From Bradyrhizobium nanningense (lineage in GTDB: Bacteria; Pseudomonadota; Alphaproteobacteria; Rhizobiales; Xanthobacteraceae), in the NCBI RefSeq assembly GCF_004114535.1, contig NZ_LBJC01000020.1, positions 186,001 to 250,000 on the forward strand: a stretch of DNA of 64,000 bases. The letters run 5' to 3'. The translations under genes were made by a program, and so were the position numbers. Below the pieces are notes generated by a model. The model had not been told where the DNA came from, did not search any database, and worked only from the letters and a program-made list of their open reading frames with translations. Numbering within the stretch: the first letter of the stretch is position 1; each line of letters starts with the position of its first letter. This document shows positions 29,061-37,539 of this stretch, piece after piece.

Positions 29061-29416
29061 GCGGCCACAGCGAAATCAATGGCTTGATGGTTGTCGGAAG
29101 GTGGTGCGGAATTCACGAAATCGATTTGCTGCGTCGGGCAAAACAGCGGGATGATGGAACTGGCAAATCCAATTGTGATAGCCGACTTGATTGATCCCGC
29201 TTGACAGTCTGATGACACAGGAGGACGATCTCTAAGGTCGCAAACAAGCGACACGCAACGTCCACCTCATGAGCAAGGGGAGGTCTATGACACCACCTCC
29301 GCAAATCCAGCCGCGTTAAGTGCGATGGAGCTCGTTCGGACTATCGCATAGCGGCAGAAACCGCGAACGGCACGCCGGGTCAAGGTTTAGCGGGCTACAT
29401 CAGTAAGGCAGAGCCC

Positions 29417-29500
29417 CTACCTTCCCGGCGCTGTATTTTGCATCACATTGATCGTGTGGACGGCCGTGATGAGGCCGACCGCGACAGCTGTTTTCGACAT
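29417..29500 (-). CDS. Candidate 27-residue protein with strong ribosome site
   Basis: On the minus strand, GGAAGGAGGAG lies nine bases before an ATG that opens a 27-codon frame (MSKTAVAVGLITAVHTINVM, then QNTAPGR). Residues 5-15 are hydrophobic, so it could be a very small membrane-associated peptide. The ribosome site is among the strongest in the window, which is the main argument. No homologue is known to me, and the frame is short enough that chance cannot be excluded. Confidence 0.4.
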   Translation of the reverse strand: MSKTAVAVGLITAVHTINVMQNTAPGR

Positions 29501-29525
29501 CCTGTTTCTCCTCCTTCCTCCTCGC

Positions 29526-29690
29526 CGTCATTCCGGGCCGGCGCCCGGAATGACGGGAAGCAATTGCGGATGACCTGTGCACGCGGGCACGCTGGTCTCC
29601 ACGCCGTCATGGCCGGGCCTGTCCCGGCCATGACGGCCTTGGCCCGAGGCACGAAGAGCGTGGATGCCCGGGACAAGCCCGGGCATGACG
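29526..29690. repeat. Tandem set of three palindromes (GTCATTCCGGG / GTCATGGCCGGG / ATGCCCGGG)
   Basis: Three consecutive hairpins: 29526-29555 (CGTCATTCCGGG with CCCGGAATGACG), 29604-29636 (CCGTCATGGCCGGG with CCCGGCCATGACGG) and 29664-29686 (ATGCCCGGG with CCCGGGCAT). All share a TCAT/ATGA outer end and a CCGGG/CCCGG core. They resemble REP/BIME-like elements in arrangement. They are not CRISPR: units differ, the spacing is irregular and each unit is a full palindrome. Confidence 0.85.
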
Positions 29691-29863
29691 ACCTTGTAAA
29701 GCCGAGCTGCGGAATCCCGCAGAAAGACGGATCGCGTTCCGTTGGCGTTTGGTCTCTGCTGAGACGCAGTTCCCCCATCTTTGCATTGCGGCAAATGCCA
29801 AGAGAATGTCGCCTCGAAGGCCAACTTCCGACACAGGCTAGGGGCGAATAACGGGCATCCGAC

Positions 29864-32266
29864 ATGACGCATGTGTTTCGGCGGTCCCGACGCCGCCGGC
29901 GCATGCATTTTTTTCAGGGAATCCTCGTGTCGCATAAGCTGGTCCCGGCGGTCCTCGCCGTCGTCTTCCTCGCGATCTCCTCTCTCTCCGGCGTCCGCGC
30001 CGAGCCGCCTCGGCCGGCGACGAACAATGCTGCCGCGTTGTCGCCCGAGGAAGCCAGGCGCGCGCTTGAGACGCTCCAGGACGACAAGAAGCGCGGGCAG
30101 ATGATCGATACGCTGCGCGTGATCGCCAATGCGTCCGGTCCGCAGCAGCCGGCGACGCCCGCACCCGAGCAGAAGTCGCCGATCCCGCTCTCGGCCGACG
30201 GTCTCGGTGCGCAGCTCCTGCTCACGGTGTCCGAGGAGATCGGCGAGATCTCGAGCGAGATCGCCAGCGTGGCGCGGACGATCACGCATTTCCCGGCGTT
30301 CTATTACTGGATCATGCGGACGGCCAACGATCCCGCGGCCTATAACCTTCTGATCGAGATCGCCTGGAAGCTCGCATTGGTGATCGGTTGCGCGCTCGCG
30401 GCCGAATGGGTGCTGTTCCGCCTGATCCGTCGCCCGGTTGCCTTCCTGGAGGGACGGGTGCCGCAAACCGCGCATCTGCCGGCGCAGGTGCTGCCGGTTG
30501 CCGATCCGCCGTCGTCGCTCGTCGATGTCACCCCCTCGCCCGAGCTGCACAAGCGGCGTCACAGCCTTGCACGCGTCTGGCAGATCATGCTGCGGCTGCC
30601 CCCCGTGTTCGGCCGCCTCGTCCTGGAATTGCTTCCCGTTCTCGTCTTCGTGGGTGTCGCGACGGCGCTGCTCGGCACCGAGATCGGCCAGCCTACCATT
30701 GTTCGCCTCGTGATCCTCGCGGTCGTCAACGCCTATGCGTTCTCGCGCGGGCTGATTTGCATCGTCCGGGCGCTGGCCGGGCCGTTCGGCCTGTTCCCGG
30801 TGCGAGCCGAGACCGCGGCCTATATCGAGATCTGGGCGCGCCGCATCGTCGGCGTCGGCGTCTCCGGCATCGCCTTTGCCAATGTGGCGCTGCTGCTCGG
30901 TCTGCACCGCGCCGGCTATGCCGCGCTGCTGCGCATGGTGATGCTGATCGTGCACCTCTTCGTCGTCGTCATCATCCTGCAATGCCGTCGCCAGGTCGCC
31001 GAGGCCATCCGTGCACCGGCCGACCGGCAGGGCATTGCAGCCCGCCTGCGCAACCGCATCGCCGGCGGGTGGCATTATCTCGCCATCGCCCTCGATCTCG
31101 CGCTGTGGGCGGTATGGGCTCTCAACATTCGCAACGGCTATTCGCTGCTGCTGCAATATTTCGTCGGCACCATCGTGGTCGCTGTGATCACGCGCGTCGC
31201 AATCATGCTGACGCTCAGTCTGATCGACCGCGGCTTCCGCATCCAACCGGAGATTCTCCAGCGCTTTCCGGGTCTCGAGATCCGCGCCAACCGCTATCTG
31301 CCGCTGCTGCGCAAGATCGTATCCGGCGTGATCGTCTTCATCGGCTTCGTGGCCGTGCTGGAGGTCTGGGGCGTCGATGCCATCGTCTGGTTCTATGGCG
31401 GCCAGATCGGCAGCCGTCTGATCTCGGCCGTGGTGACGATCGGTCTCGCCGTCGCCATCGCAGCGGCGATCTGGGAAGCCAGCAACGCGCTGCTGGACCG
31501 CCAGATCAACACGCTGTCGCGCGATGGGCATTACGCCCGCGCCGCGCGCTTGCGCACTTTCCAGCCGATGCTGCGCACCGCGCTGCTCTGCCTGATCGCC
31601 ACCGTCGTCGGCCTCACCGCGCTGAGCGAGATCGGCGTCAACGTCGCGCCGCTGCTGGCGGGCGCCGGCATCGTCGGCATCGCTATCGGCTTCGGCTCGC
31701 AGAAGCTGGTGCAGGACCTCATCACCGGCCTCTTCTTGCTGCTGGAGAACACGGTGCAGGTCGGCGACAATGTCAGCGTGTCAGGGCTGTCCGGGGTGGT
31801 CGAGAACGTTTCGATCCGCACCATCCGCCTGCGCGCGGGCGACGGCGCCGTGCACATCGTGCCGTTCAGCGCGGTCACGACCATCACCAATGCGAGCCGC
31901 GGCGCCGGTAACGCCTCGGTCAGCGTCAACGTCGCCTACAAGGAAGACACCGACCGCGCCAGCCAGATCCTCAAGGACATCGTCGAGGAGATGCGCCGCG
32001 AGAGCGAATTCCGCGCGCTGATCCGCGGCGACCTCGAGCTGTGGGGCGTCGACAAGGTGGACGGCGCGATGGTGTCGATCGTCGGCCAAATCCGCTGCAC
32101 CGAAGCCGGGCGCTGGCCGGTCCAGCGCGAATTCAACCGCCGCATGAAGCTGCGCTTCCAGCAGAACGGCATCGACGTCGCATCCGCCACCCAGACCATC
32201 CTGATGCATGTCGCGCCGCCGGCCGATGGCTCGGCCAACCTGACGCCGCGGCGGGCGGCCGGATAG
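29864..32266 (+). CDS. Large MscS-family mechanosensitive channel
   Basis: An 800-residue protein, much longer than E. coli MscS (286) and closer to the MscK/YbiO/YbdG-type large members. It has a signal-like N terminus (LVPAVLAVVFLAISSLSGVRAEP), a periplasmic region to about residue 145, then about ten membrane helices. The conserved pore-lining helix and MscS domain are near the C terminus: GVNVAPLLAGAGIVGIAIGFGSQKLVQDLITGLFLLLENTVQVGDNVSVSGLSGVVENVSIRTIRLRAGDGAVHIVPFSAV. The channel would release solutes on hypo-osmotic shock. The start at 29864 is uncertain; an ATG at 29903 would remove an Arg-rich stretch and give a cleaner signal peptide. Confidence 0.88.
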   Translation: MTHVFRRSRRRRRMHFFQGILVSHKLVPAVLAVVFLAISSLSGVRAEPPRPATNNAAALSPEEARRALETLQDDKKRGQMIDTLRVIANASGPQQPATPAPEQKSPIPLSADGLGAQLLLTVSEEIGEISSEIASVARTITHFPAFYYWIMRTANDPAAYNLLIEIAWKLALVIGCALAAEWVLFRLIRRPVAFLEGRVPQTAHLPAQVLPVADPPSSLVDVTPSPELHKRRHSLARVWQIMLRLPPVFGRLVLELLPVLVFVGVATALLGTEIGQPTIVRLVILAVVNAYAFSRGLICIVRALAGPFGLFPVRAETAAYIEIWARRIVGVGVSGIAFANVALLLGLHRAGYAALLRMVMLIVHLFVVVIILQCRRQVAEAIRAPADRQGIAARLRNRIAGGWHYLAIALDLALWAVWALNIRNGYSLLLQYFVGTIVVAVITRVAIMLTLSLIDRGFRIQPEILQRFPGLEIRANRYLPLLRKIVSGVIVFIGFVAVLEVWGVDAIVWFYGGQIGSRLISAVVTIGLAVAIAAAIWEASNALLDRQINTLSRDGHYARAARLRTFQPMLRTALLCLIATVVGLTALSEIGVNVAPLLAGAGIVGIAIGFGSQKLVQDLITGLFLLLENTVQVGDNVSVSGLSGVVENVSIRTIRLRAGDGAVHIVPFSAVTTITNASRGAGNASVSVNVAYKEDTDRASQILKDIVEEMRRESEFRALIRGDLELWGVDKVDGAMVSIVGQIRCTEAGRWPVQREFNRRMKLRFQQNGIDVASATQTILMHVAPPADGSANLTPRRAAG

Positions 32267-32353
32267 CGGTTCGATAATCCGGCTTGCCTCCGCGCGTCCG
32301 GCAGCGTTCACTCTGCCTCCAGCCCGCTGCCAACATGCGGGCGACGAAAATGG

Positions 32354-33362
32354 ATGGGCGGAATGATACGAGGGCTGTGGGCTGGCTTGCGCGGCCATGT
32401 GATCGTCTTGTGCGCCTTGGCCGGATCTGCCCCGTGGATGGCACCGGGTCACACGCAGCCGTTTCCCTCGCGCCCGATCACTCTCATCGTACCATTCGCG
32501 GCGGGAGGTCCGACCGATACGCTGGCGCGGATCCTGTCGGAACGGATCGCCGCCGAGCTGCACACGACAATCGTGGTCGAGTGTGGCCGGTGCCTCCGGC
32601 AGCATCGCCGGTAGCCGCGTCGCGCGTGCGGCCCCCGACGGCACGACGATCACGATCGGCCATTGGGGCACCCATGTGCTGAACGGCGCGATCTTCAAGC
32701 TGCCCTATGACGTCGTCGCCGATTTCGAGCCGGTCGCGATGATCGCGATGGGAACGCAGCTCATCGTCGGCAGGAAGTCGCTTGAGGCGGCCAATCTGAA
32801 AGAGATGATCGCGTGGCTGAAGGCCAACCCCGGCAAGGCTACGGCCGGGACGGCCGGGGCTGGCACGGGCGCCCATGTCGCCGGCGTCTTCTTCAAGGAC
32901 AAGACCGGCACCGACTTCCAGTTCGTGCCCTATCGCGGCGCGGGCCCCGCCATGATCGATCTCGTCGCCGGCCAGATCGACATCATGTTCGATCAGGCGT
33001 CGAACTCGCTGCCGCACGTCAAGAACGGTGCGATCAAGGCGTTCGCGGTGACCTCGCCGACCAGGCTTCCGTCTGCACCCGATGTGCCGACCGTCGACGA
33101 AGCAGGTTTGCCTGGCCTTTATATTTCCTACTGGCACGGCATCTGGGCACCGAAGAGCACGCCGAAGGACATCATCACCAAGCTCAACGCGGCCATCGTC
33201 GCCGTGCTTGCCGACGCTTCCGTCAAGCAGCGCTTTGCCGAGCTGGGCCAGGAGATTCCACCACCGGAGCAGCAGACGCCCGCAGCGCTCGCGACGTTCC
33301 AGAGGGCCGAGACCGAGAAATGGTGGCCGATCGTGAAGGCGGCCAACATCAAGCCTGAATAG
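32354..33362 (+). pseudogene. Bug-type tripartite tricarboxylate transporter binding protein, frameshifted
   Basis: Two adjacent frames together make one TctC/Bug-family periplasmic binding protein. The first (32354 to about 32581) has a signal peptide and QPFPSRPITLIVPFAAGGPTDTLARILSERIAAELHTTIVVE. The second (from 32583 to 33362) continues with VAGASGSIAGSRVARAAPDGTTITIGHWGTHVLNG and runs to the normal C terminus KWWPIVKAANIKPE. The family consensus at the join is VVEN-V/P-GAGGSI, so the Asn codon appears to have lost two bases (GAG-TGTGGCC instead of GAGAATGTGGCC). Both halves keep normal codon bias, so the break is recent or is a sequencing error. No TctA/TctB membrane genes are nearby. 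Confidence 0.8.
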
Positions 33363-33868
33363 CGCTGCCTCACATGTGCCCTCTCATTCTGAGGAGGCCG
33401 CGCTGCAGGCGCTTGCTCCGCCTCTCCCGCTTGCTTGCGGGAGAGGCCGACGCGCCCCCGGCGATGCGAAGCATCGTCCCGAGCGCGGCGGGCGAGGGTT
33501 CTCGCCGCGCAGGCACATTCTCGACAATCCCGACGCGGAGACACCCCCACCCCAGTCCTCCCCCGCAAGCGGGAGAGGGAGTCCAGTCCCGATGCCGAAG
33601 CATCGTGCATATCCAATGCGAGAGTGGGGCCTTCATGGTTCGCCCGGCGATGCGAAGCATTGTCCGGAGACGGCGCTGACGCGCCTCCTCACCATGAGGT
33701 GCACGAGTCTTGCCGCGTTAACCTTTGCGTCTCGCGCAACTGCCAGTCGTTCGCGAGAGTCTCGCTGCATTGCGAGATCACAATCGACGCTTCAGTCTCT
33801 ACGTCCTTGATCTCAATGGAGCGCTGGCCGACAATGTCCGTAGTTCAATGTGAAGCTTGGGGGAATTC
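33363..33868. repeat. 506-base gap with CTCTCCCGC-type repeat (copy 2) and GCGATGCGAAGCAT units
   Basis: From 33418 to 33582 lies a copy of the CTCCCGCTT/GCGGGAGAGG repeat with arms CCTCTCCCGCTTGCTTGCGG at the left and CCCCCGCAAGCGGGAGAGG at the right. Inserted units GGCGATGCGAAGCATCGTCC (about 33459) and GGCGATGCGAAGCATTGTCC (about 33646) are themselves short palindromes; a similar unit occurs at about 56898. The last 150 bases before the malic enzyme gene have lower GC and presumably hold its promoter, though none is clear. Confidence 0.75.
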
Positions 33869-35521
33869 GTGAATAGACCTGCCCGGGTCGTTGCCCAATC
33901 GACGTCGTCCAATCCGCCGCAAGGCATGGCGCTGCTGCGCGATCCCTTGCTCAACAAGGGCACCGCTTTCACGGAATCCGAGCGCGCCGCACTCGGCCTG
34001 CGTGGCCTGTTGCCGCCTTGCGTGCTGACGATGGAGACGCAGGCGCAGCGCGTTCTCACCAATCTGCGCACGCTGCCGACCGATCTGCAAAAATATGTCG
34101 CGCTGAACGCGCTGCATGACCGCAACGAGGCGCTGTTCTTCCGCATCGTCGTCGACAATATCGACGAGATCCAGCCCATCATCTACACGCCGACGGTCGG
34201 GCTCGCCTGCCAGAAATACGGCCTGATCTTCCAGCGGCCGCGCGGCATGTTCATCTCCTCGCGCGATCGCGGCCAGATCGCCGAGCTTCTGAAGAACTGG
34301 CCCTATCAGGCCAAGCTGATCGTCGTCACCGACGGCGAGCGCATTTTGGGCCTCGGCGATCTCGGTGCCAACGGCATGGGCATCCCGGTCGGCAAGCTCT
34401 CGCTCTATTCGGCCTGCGCCGGCGTGCATCCGGAAACGTGCCTGCCTATCGTGCTCGACGTCGGCACCAACAACGAAGAGCTTCTCAACGATCCCTATTA
34501 TCTCGGCCTTCGCGAGCGCCGGCTGACCGGCGCGGCCTATGACAGCTTCGTCGACGAGTTCATGCAAGCCGCGCGGAAGATCTTTCCGGGCGTGCTGATC
34601 CAGTTCGAGGATTTCGCCAATCATTCGGCGTTCAAGCTGCTGCACAAATATCGGGATGAAGCCTGCGTCTTCAACGACGACATCCAAGGCACCGCCGCGG
34701 TGGCGCTGGCCGGTCTGTTCTCGGCGCTGCGTGTGAGTGGCGGCAAGCTGAAGGACCAGAAGATCCTGTTCCTCGGCGCGGGCGAGGCGGCGACCGGCAT
34801 CGCCGATCTCGTGGTGTCCGCGATGATGGCGGAAGGCACTTCCGAAAAAGACGCGCTCCGGCGCACTTGGCTGGTCGATTCCCGCGGCCTCGTCGTCGGC
34901 GGCCGCGAGGGTCTCTCCGGCCACAAGCTGCGCTATGCGCATGCCGATCAACCGCCGATCTCCGATTTCCTCACCGCGATCAAGACGCTGAAGCCGACGG
35001 CGATCATCGGCGTCGCCGCGGTCGGTGGCGCCTTCACGCCGGAGGTGCTCAAGACAATGGCCGAGCTCAACGAACAGCCGATCGTGTTCGCGCTCTCCAA
35101 CCCGACCTCGAAGGCCGAATGCTCGGCGGAGGATGCCTATCGCTACACCGAGGGCCGTGCCCTGTTCGCCTGCGGCAGCCCATATGATCCGGTGCAGCTG
35201 GGCGGCCGCAGCTTCGTGCCGCGCCAGGGCAACAACTCCTACATCTTTCCGGGCGTCGGCCTCGGCGTCATCGCCAGCGGCTCGAAGCTGGTGACCGACG
35301 AGATGTTCATGGCGGCGGCCCATACGCTCGCCGATTGCGTCGGCAAGGAGGACCTCGCGCAGGGCAGTCTCTATCCGGCGTTGCCGCGCATTCGCGAGGT
35401 CTCGGTCCGCATCGCCGCGGCCGTCGCGGACGTCGCCTATCAGCGCGGGCTCGCGGACGGACCGGCGCCCAACGACGTCAAGGCGCTGGTCCAGTCCCAG
35501 ATGTACGAGCCGCATTACTGA
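33869..35521 (+). CDS. maeA: NAD-dependent malic enzyme
   Basis: Oxidative decarboxylation of malate to pyruvate, linking the TCA cycle to pyruvate, important for dicarboxylate growth of rhizobia. The protein is about 550 residues, in the range of SfcA/MaeA and unlike the roughly 760-residue MaeB-type fusions. Motifs seen: ENIDEIQPIIYTPTVG-like (VVDNIDEIQPIIYTPTVGLACQKYG), VTDGERILGLGDLGANGMGIPVGKLSLYSACAGVHP, FEDFANHSAFKLLHKYRDEACVFNDDIQGTAAVALAGL and the nucleotide-binding FLGAGEAATGIADL. GTG 33869 is chosen as start because GGGGGAA lies just upstream; TTG 33857 is an alternative. NAD versus NADP preference is inferred from the subfamily. Confidence 0.9.
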   Translation: MNRPARVVAQSTSSNPPQGMALLRDPLLNKGTAFTESERAALGLRGLLPPCVLTMETQAQRVLTNLRTLPTDLQKYVALNALHDRNEALFFRIVVDNIDEIQPIIYTPTVGLACQKYGLIFQRPRGMFISSRDRGQIAELLKNWPYQAKLIVVTDGERILGLGDLGANGMGIPVGKLSLYSACAGVHPETCLPIVLDVGTNNEELLNDPYYLGLRERRLTGAAYDSFVDEFMQAARKIFPGVLIQFEDFANHSAFKLLHKYRDEACVFNDDIQGTAAVALAGLFSALRVSGGKLKDQKILFLGAGEAATGIADLVVSAMMAEGTSEKDALRRTWLVDSRGLVVGGREGLSGHKLRYAHADQPPISDFLTAIKTLKPTAIIGVAAVGGAFTPEVLKTMAELNEQPIVFALSNPTSKAECSAEDAYRYTEGRALFACGSPYDPVQLGGRSFVPRQGNNSYIFPGVGLGVIASGSKLVTDEMFMAAAHTLADCVGKEDLAQGSLYPALPRIREVSVRIAAAVADVAYQRGLADGPAPNDVKALVQSQMYEPHY

Positions 35522-35693
35522 GACACCGGCTCGGCCGGCCACCTTGCGTGGCCTGTCCCGATTCAGGACGCGTCACTGTGGTGGAATCGTCACAGCTGGC
35601 GCGAAACGGCGGTGGCCCCACGCCTGCTTTTGTTCCGACAAGGTTCTGCCCTCATTGCCCACCGAAAATCGCCCCCGTTCGGAGGGGCGTACC

Positions 35694-36218
35694 ATGTCTC
35701 GCATTGCACGTGCCGAAACTGCCCGGATTTCCTTCGCAACCTCGTGCCGGCTGCTGCTTGCCGTCGCCGGCGCCGCCTCGCTTGCGGCTTGCGCGCAATC
35801 GCCGGTCGGCCGCCAGAAGGCCGATCTCGCCGGCGTCAGCCGGCAGGCCGTGGTCGAGCGCCCGCACCGTGTGGCGGCGCTGCATCCACGTCCGATCAGC
35901 CGGGCGCGCGTGCCCGACGCGACGGGCGAGGCAAAGCAGGCTGCCTCGCACGGCATTGCCAGCTTCTATTCGGATACGGAGACCGCGAGTGGCGAGAGGT
36001 TCGACAAGAACGAGTTGACCGCGGCGCATCCCACCCTGCCGTTCGGCACCAAGCTGCGCGTCACCGATACCAATTCCGGCCGCTTCGTCACGGTCAGGGT
36101 CAACGATCGCGGTCCCTATGTTCGCGGGCGTGTGGTCGACATCTCGCCGTCCGCGGCCGAGGCGCTCGGCATGGTCGACAAGGGCATCACCAACGTCCGG
36201 CTCGAGGTCGTGCAATAG
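35694..36218 (+). CDS. rlpA: RlpA-like septal lipoprotein
   Basis: A 174-residue lipoprotein. The signal peptide ends in SLAACAQ, with the lipid-modified Cys at residue 33. After a linker, residues 85-174 form a double-psi beta-barrel: HGIASFYSDTETASGERFDKNELTAAHPTLPFGTKLRVTDTNSGRFVTVRVNDRGPYVRGRVVDISPSAAEALGM. RlpA proteins act on glycan strands lacking stem peptides at division sites. It lacks the C-terminal SPOR domain of enteric RlpA, as many alphaproteobacterial members do. The ATG at 35694 follows GGAGGGG. A second, even shorter DPBB protein is at 47511-47825. Confidence 0.9.
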   Translation: MSRIARAETARISFATSCRLLLAVAGAASLAACAQSPVGRQKADLAGVSRQAVVERPHRVAALHPRPISRARVPDATGEAKQAASHGIASFYSDTETASGERFDKNELTAAHPTLPFGTKLRVTDTNSGRFVTVRVNDRGPYVRGRVVDISPSAAEALGMVDKGITNVRLEVVQ

Positions 36219-36318
36219 CGCGCTCGTCAAGACAAGGCGGCGCGCTTAACCGGCTGTTAGCGGCTTCTCAAGCACCATGCGTGTCCGAACAATTTGGGGC
36301 TGTTGGGGAGGCGGACGC

Positions 36319-36474
36319 TTGAACACGATCCAGTATCTCGAAGATCAGGCCGCACGCGCCGAGCGGCTCGCCAAACGGATCACGGATACGCTGACGATCG
36401 AAAAGCTCCTGGCCTTCGCCGACGAACGCCGCCGCGAGATCGAAGTCATCGCCGGCAAATATCGGCGCGCATAA
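36319..36474 (+). CDS. Small hypothetical protein, about 51 residues, TTG start
   Basis: The coding part reads NTIQYLEDQAARAERLAKRITDTLTIEKLLAFADERRREIEVIAGKYRRA, a strongly charged, probably all-helical peptide with good codon bias. GGGGAGGCGG sits 5 to 14 bases upstream of a TTG at 36319, which I take as the start. An in-frame ATG at 36277 would add a Trp/Gly/Arg-rich extension that looks unnatural. I do not recognise a family; proteins of this type are common as conserved hypotheticals in Bradyrhizobium. Confidence 0.6.
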   Translation: MNTIQYLEDQAARAERLAKRITDTLTIEKLLAFADERRREIEVIAGKYRRA

Positions 36475-36572
36475 CTCCCGCAAACCATGCTCTGATCGCA
36501 TTCGTGCTTCCTGCGAAGCGAGGAACTTCTTCGTCTCTCCTGCGTCATCTGGGCAGGAGAGAGGAGGACATC

Positions 36573-36659
36573 ATGGGTTTTGGACGAGGTGCTTTGCTTT
36601 GGTTGCTTGGCGTGCCGCTGCCGATCATTCTGCTGCTGGCATTGTTCTGGCACCATTGA
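36573..36659 (+). CDS. 28-residue membrane peptide
   Basis: A near-ideal ribosome site (GAGAGGAGGACATC) precedes ATG 36573 and a 28-codon frame: MGFGRGALLWLLGVPLPIIL followed by LLALFWHH. Residues 6-26 form one hydrophobic helix with a Gly-Pro-Leu-Pro kink; the N terminus carries an Arg and the C terminus two His. A perfect intrinsic terminator begins 18 bases after the stop, so this is a complete short transcription unit or the end of one. The combination of site, composition and terminator makes a real gene likely. Function is unknown. Confidence 0.7.
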   Translation: MGFGRGALLWLLGVPLPIILLLALFWHH

Positions 36660-36676
36660 GGTGACCACACCACACG

Positions 36677-36703
36677 AAAAGCGCCGCGGAAGCGGCGCTT
36701 TTT
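36677..36703 (+). terminator. Intrinsic terminator
   Basis: AAAAGCGCCGC (36677-36687), loop GGAA, GCGGCGCTTTTT (36692-36703). The seven-base GC stem is extended by A-T pairs on both sides, so it can work in both directions. It serves the small membrane peptide gene on the left and the minus-strand hypothetical gene on the right. Confidence 0.9.
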
Positions 36704-36733
36704 GTTGCCCGCGTAAATCGGCGCAAAGCGCTT

Positions 36734-37039
36734 TCAGGAATGGCTTTCGACGAAGTCGCTGAGATAATCAGGCAGCTCTATTCCGTAGAGGTCGCAGCGC
36801 GCACGGATCTCGCCGGCGACGTCGGTCGAGATGTCCTTCATCCAATGTTCGAGCGTGTTGAAGGAAATCACCTTGATGGGGTCGTTGAAGCAGCCGGCGA
36901 CGAGCTCGCCGATCGTGGCGTCGAGGTCGTTGCGTTCGATGCGGATTTCGGTCTTTTCATCGCGGCGATCGACCACCACGAACAAGGTCTGGTCCGCCCC
37001 GTAAGGTACGATCGGTGATGACACGCCAGCTTCAAGCAT
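36734..37039 (-). CDS. Conserved hypothetical protein, 101 residues
   Basis: A soluble, acidic protein with normal codon bias. Features visible: PYGADQTLFVVVDRRDEKTEIRIERNDLDATIGELVAGCFNDPIKVISFNTLEHWMKDISTDVAGEIRARCDLYGIELPDYLSDF. The FNDPIKVISFNTLEHWMKD segment looks like an alpha/beta domain, but I do not recognise a named family. It is convergent with the preceding small genes and lies in a run of short hypotheticals. A start codon other than the ATG at 37039 is possible. Confidence 0.7.
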   Translation of the reverse strand: MLEAGVSSPIVPYGADQTLFVVVDRRDEKTEIRIERNDLDATIGELVAGCFNDPIKVISFNTLEHWMKDISTDVAGEIRARCDLYGIELPDYLSDFVESHS

Positions 37040-37135
37040 CCTCAGGCACTCGCGACTTGGCTTACGACTTGGCTTCCGATCCCCGTTAACGGGAAAAACC
37101 GGAAGAATGTTCCTGCGCGATTCCGTGAAGTGTCG

Positions 37136-37408
37136 TCAGAGAAATTCTCTCAAGCGCGAGAGCTCGATGACGTGCTCGGACGAGAGGATTTCGGTGACGA
37201 GTGGCGGTTGCGCCACGGTGCGGATCTCATAGAGGTGCCGAGTTGCCGCCGGCTTGCTCATGAACGCCGAGATGCAATCGTCGAGGGTGCCTTCGATGAT
37301 CTGGTAGGGCTCCCGGTCCAGCCGGCGCTGGTTTGCGAGCGATGGCCATTTATGCAGGGCGGCAAGCGCACCGAAATCGACCTTTGATTCGCCAACAACG
37401 TCCCCCAT
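37136..37408 (-). CDS. Conserved hypothetical protein, 90 residues
   Basis: The reading frame has the codon bias of the surroundings and a good ribosome site (GAGGCGGGACG before ATG). The protein contains REPYQIIEGTLDDCISAFMSKPAATRHLYEIRTVAQPPLVTEILSSEHVIELSRLREFL. No domain family is recognised, and no signal peptide or membrane segment is present. It is on the same strand as the 101-residue protein, with a 96-base gap that holds the perfect palindrome CCCGTTAACGGG. Confidence 0.7.
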   Translation of the reverse strand: MGDVVGESKVDFGALAALHKWPSLANQRRLDREPYQIIEGTLDDCISAFMSKPAATRHLYEIRTVAQPPLVTEILSSEHVIELSRLREFL

Positions 37409-37539
37409 CGTCCCGCCTCACGCAAAGAACGCCCCAGCACGCGGATTTGCGTGCCGGGGCTTACACCTGTCGCTGCATCTCAATGCCACGCCAACGCAAC
37501 GCAGCAGCCGCGAAAAGGTTCCCGGCCGCGCTGTCGCGA

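Larger units (their letters stand above)
29061..29863. other. 803-base intergenic stretch
   Basis: No normal-size gene is supported here. The left third (to about 29400) has lower GC than its surroundings and no codon-biased frame. The middle holds a candidate 27-codon gene on the minus strand (29417-29500). The part from 29526 to 29690 consists of three back-to-back palindromes. The remainder to 29863 shows no feature I can name. The promoter of the downstream channel gene presumably lies near the right end. Confidence 0.6.

Noticed and set aside
29526..29690. CRISPR-like array
   Set aside because: The three units differ from each other, are each full palindromes and have irregular spacing, and no cas genes are near.
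29528..31531. Long antisense open frame across the MscS-family gene (667 codons)
   Set aside because: Same codon-bias effect; the product has no recognisable domains and runs into the palindromic repeats.
32267..33362. Tripartite tricarboxylate transporter operon
   Set aside because: Only the binding protein is present and it is frameshifted; no TctA or TctB frames are found on either side.
33845..35542. Antisense open frame across the malic enzyme gene (565 codons)
   Set aside because: It covers a certain gene and has a shadow-type composition rich in Arg, Glu, Asp and His.
37082..37093. Palindrome CCCGTTAACGGG between two hypothetical genes
   Set aside because: A 12-base palindrome could be an operator, but nothing else supports a site and a chance occurrence in 64 kb is possible.
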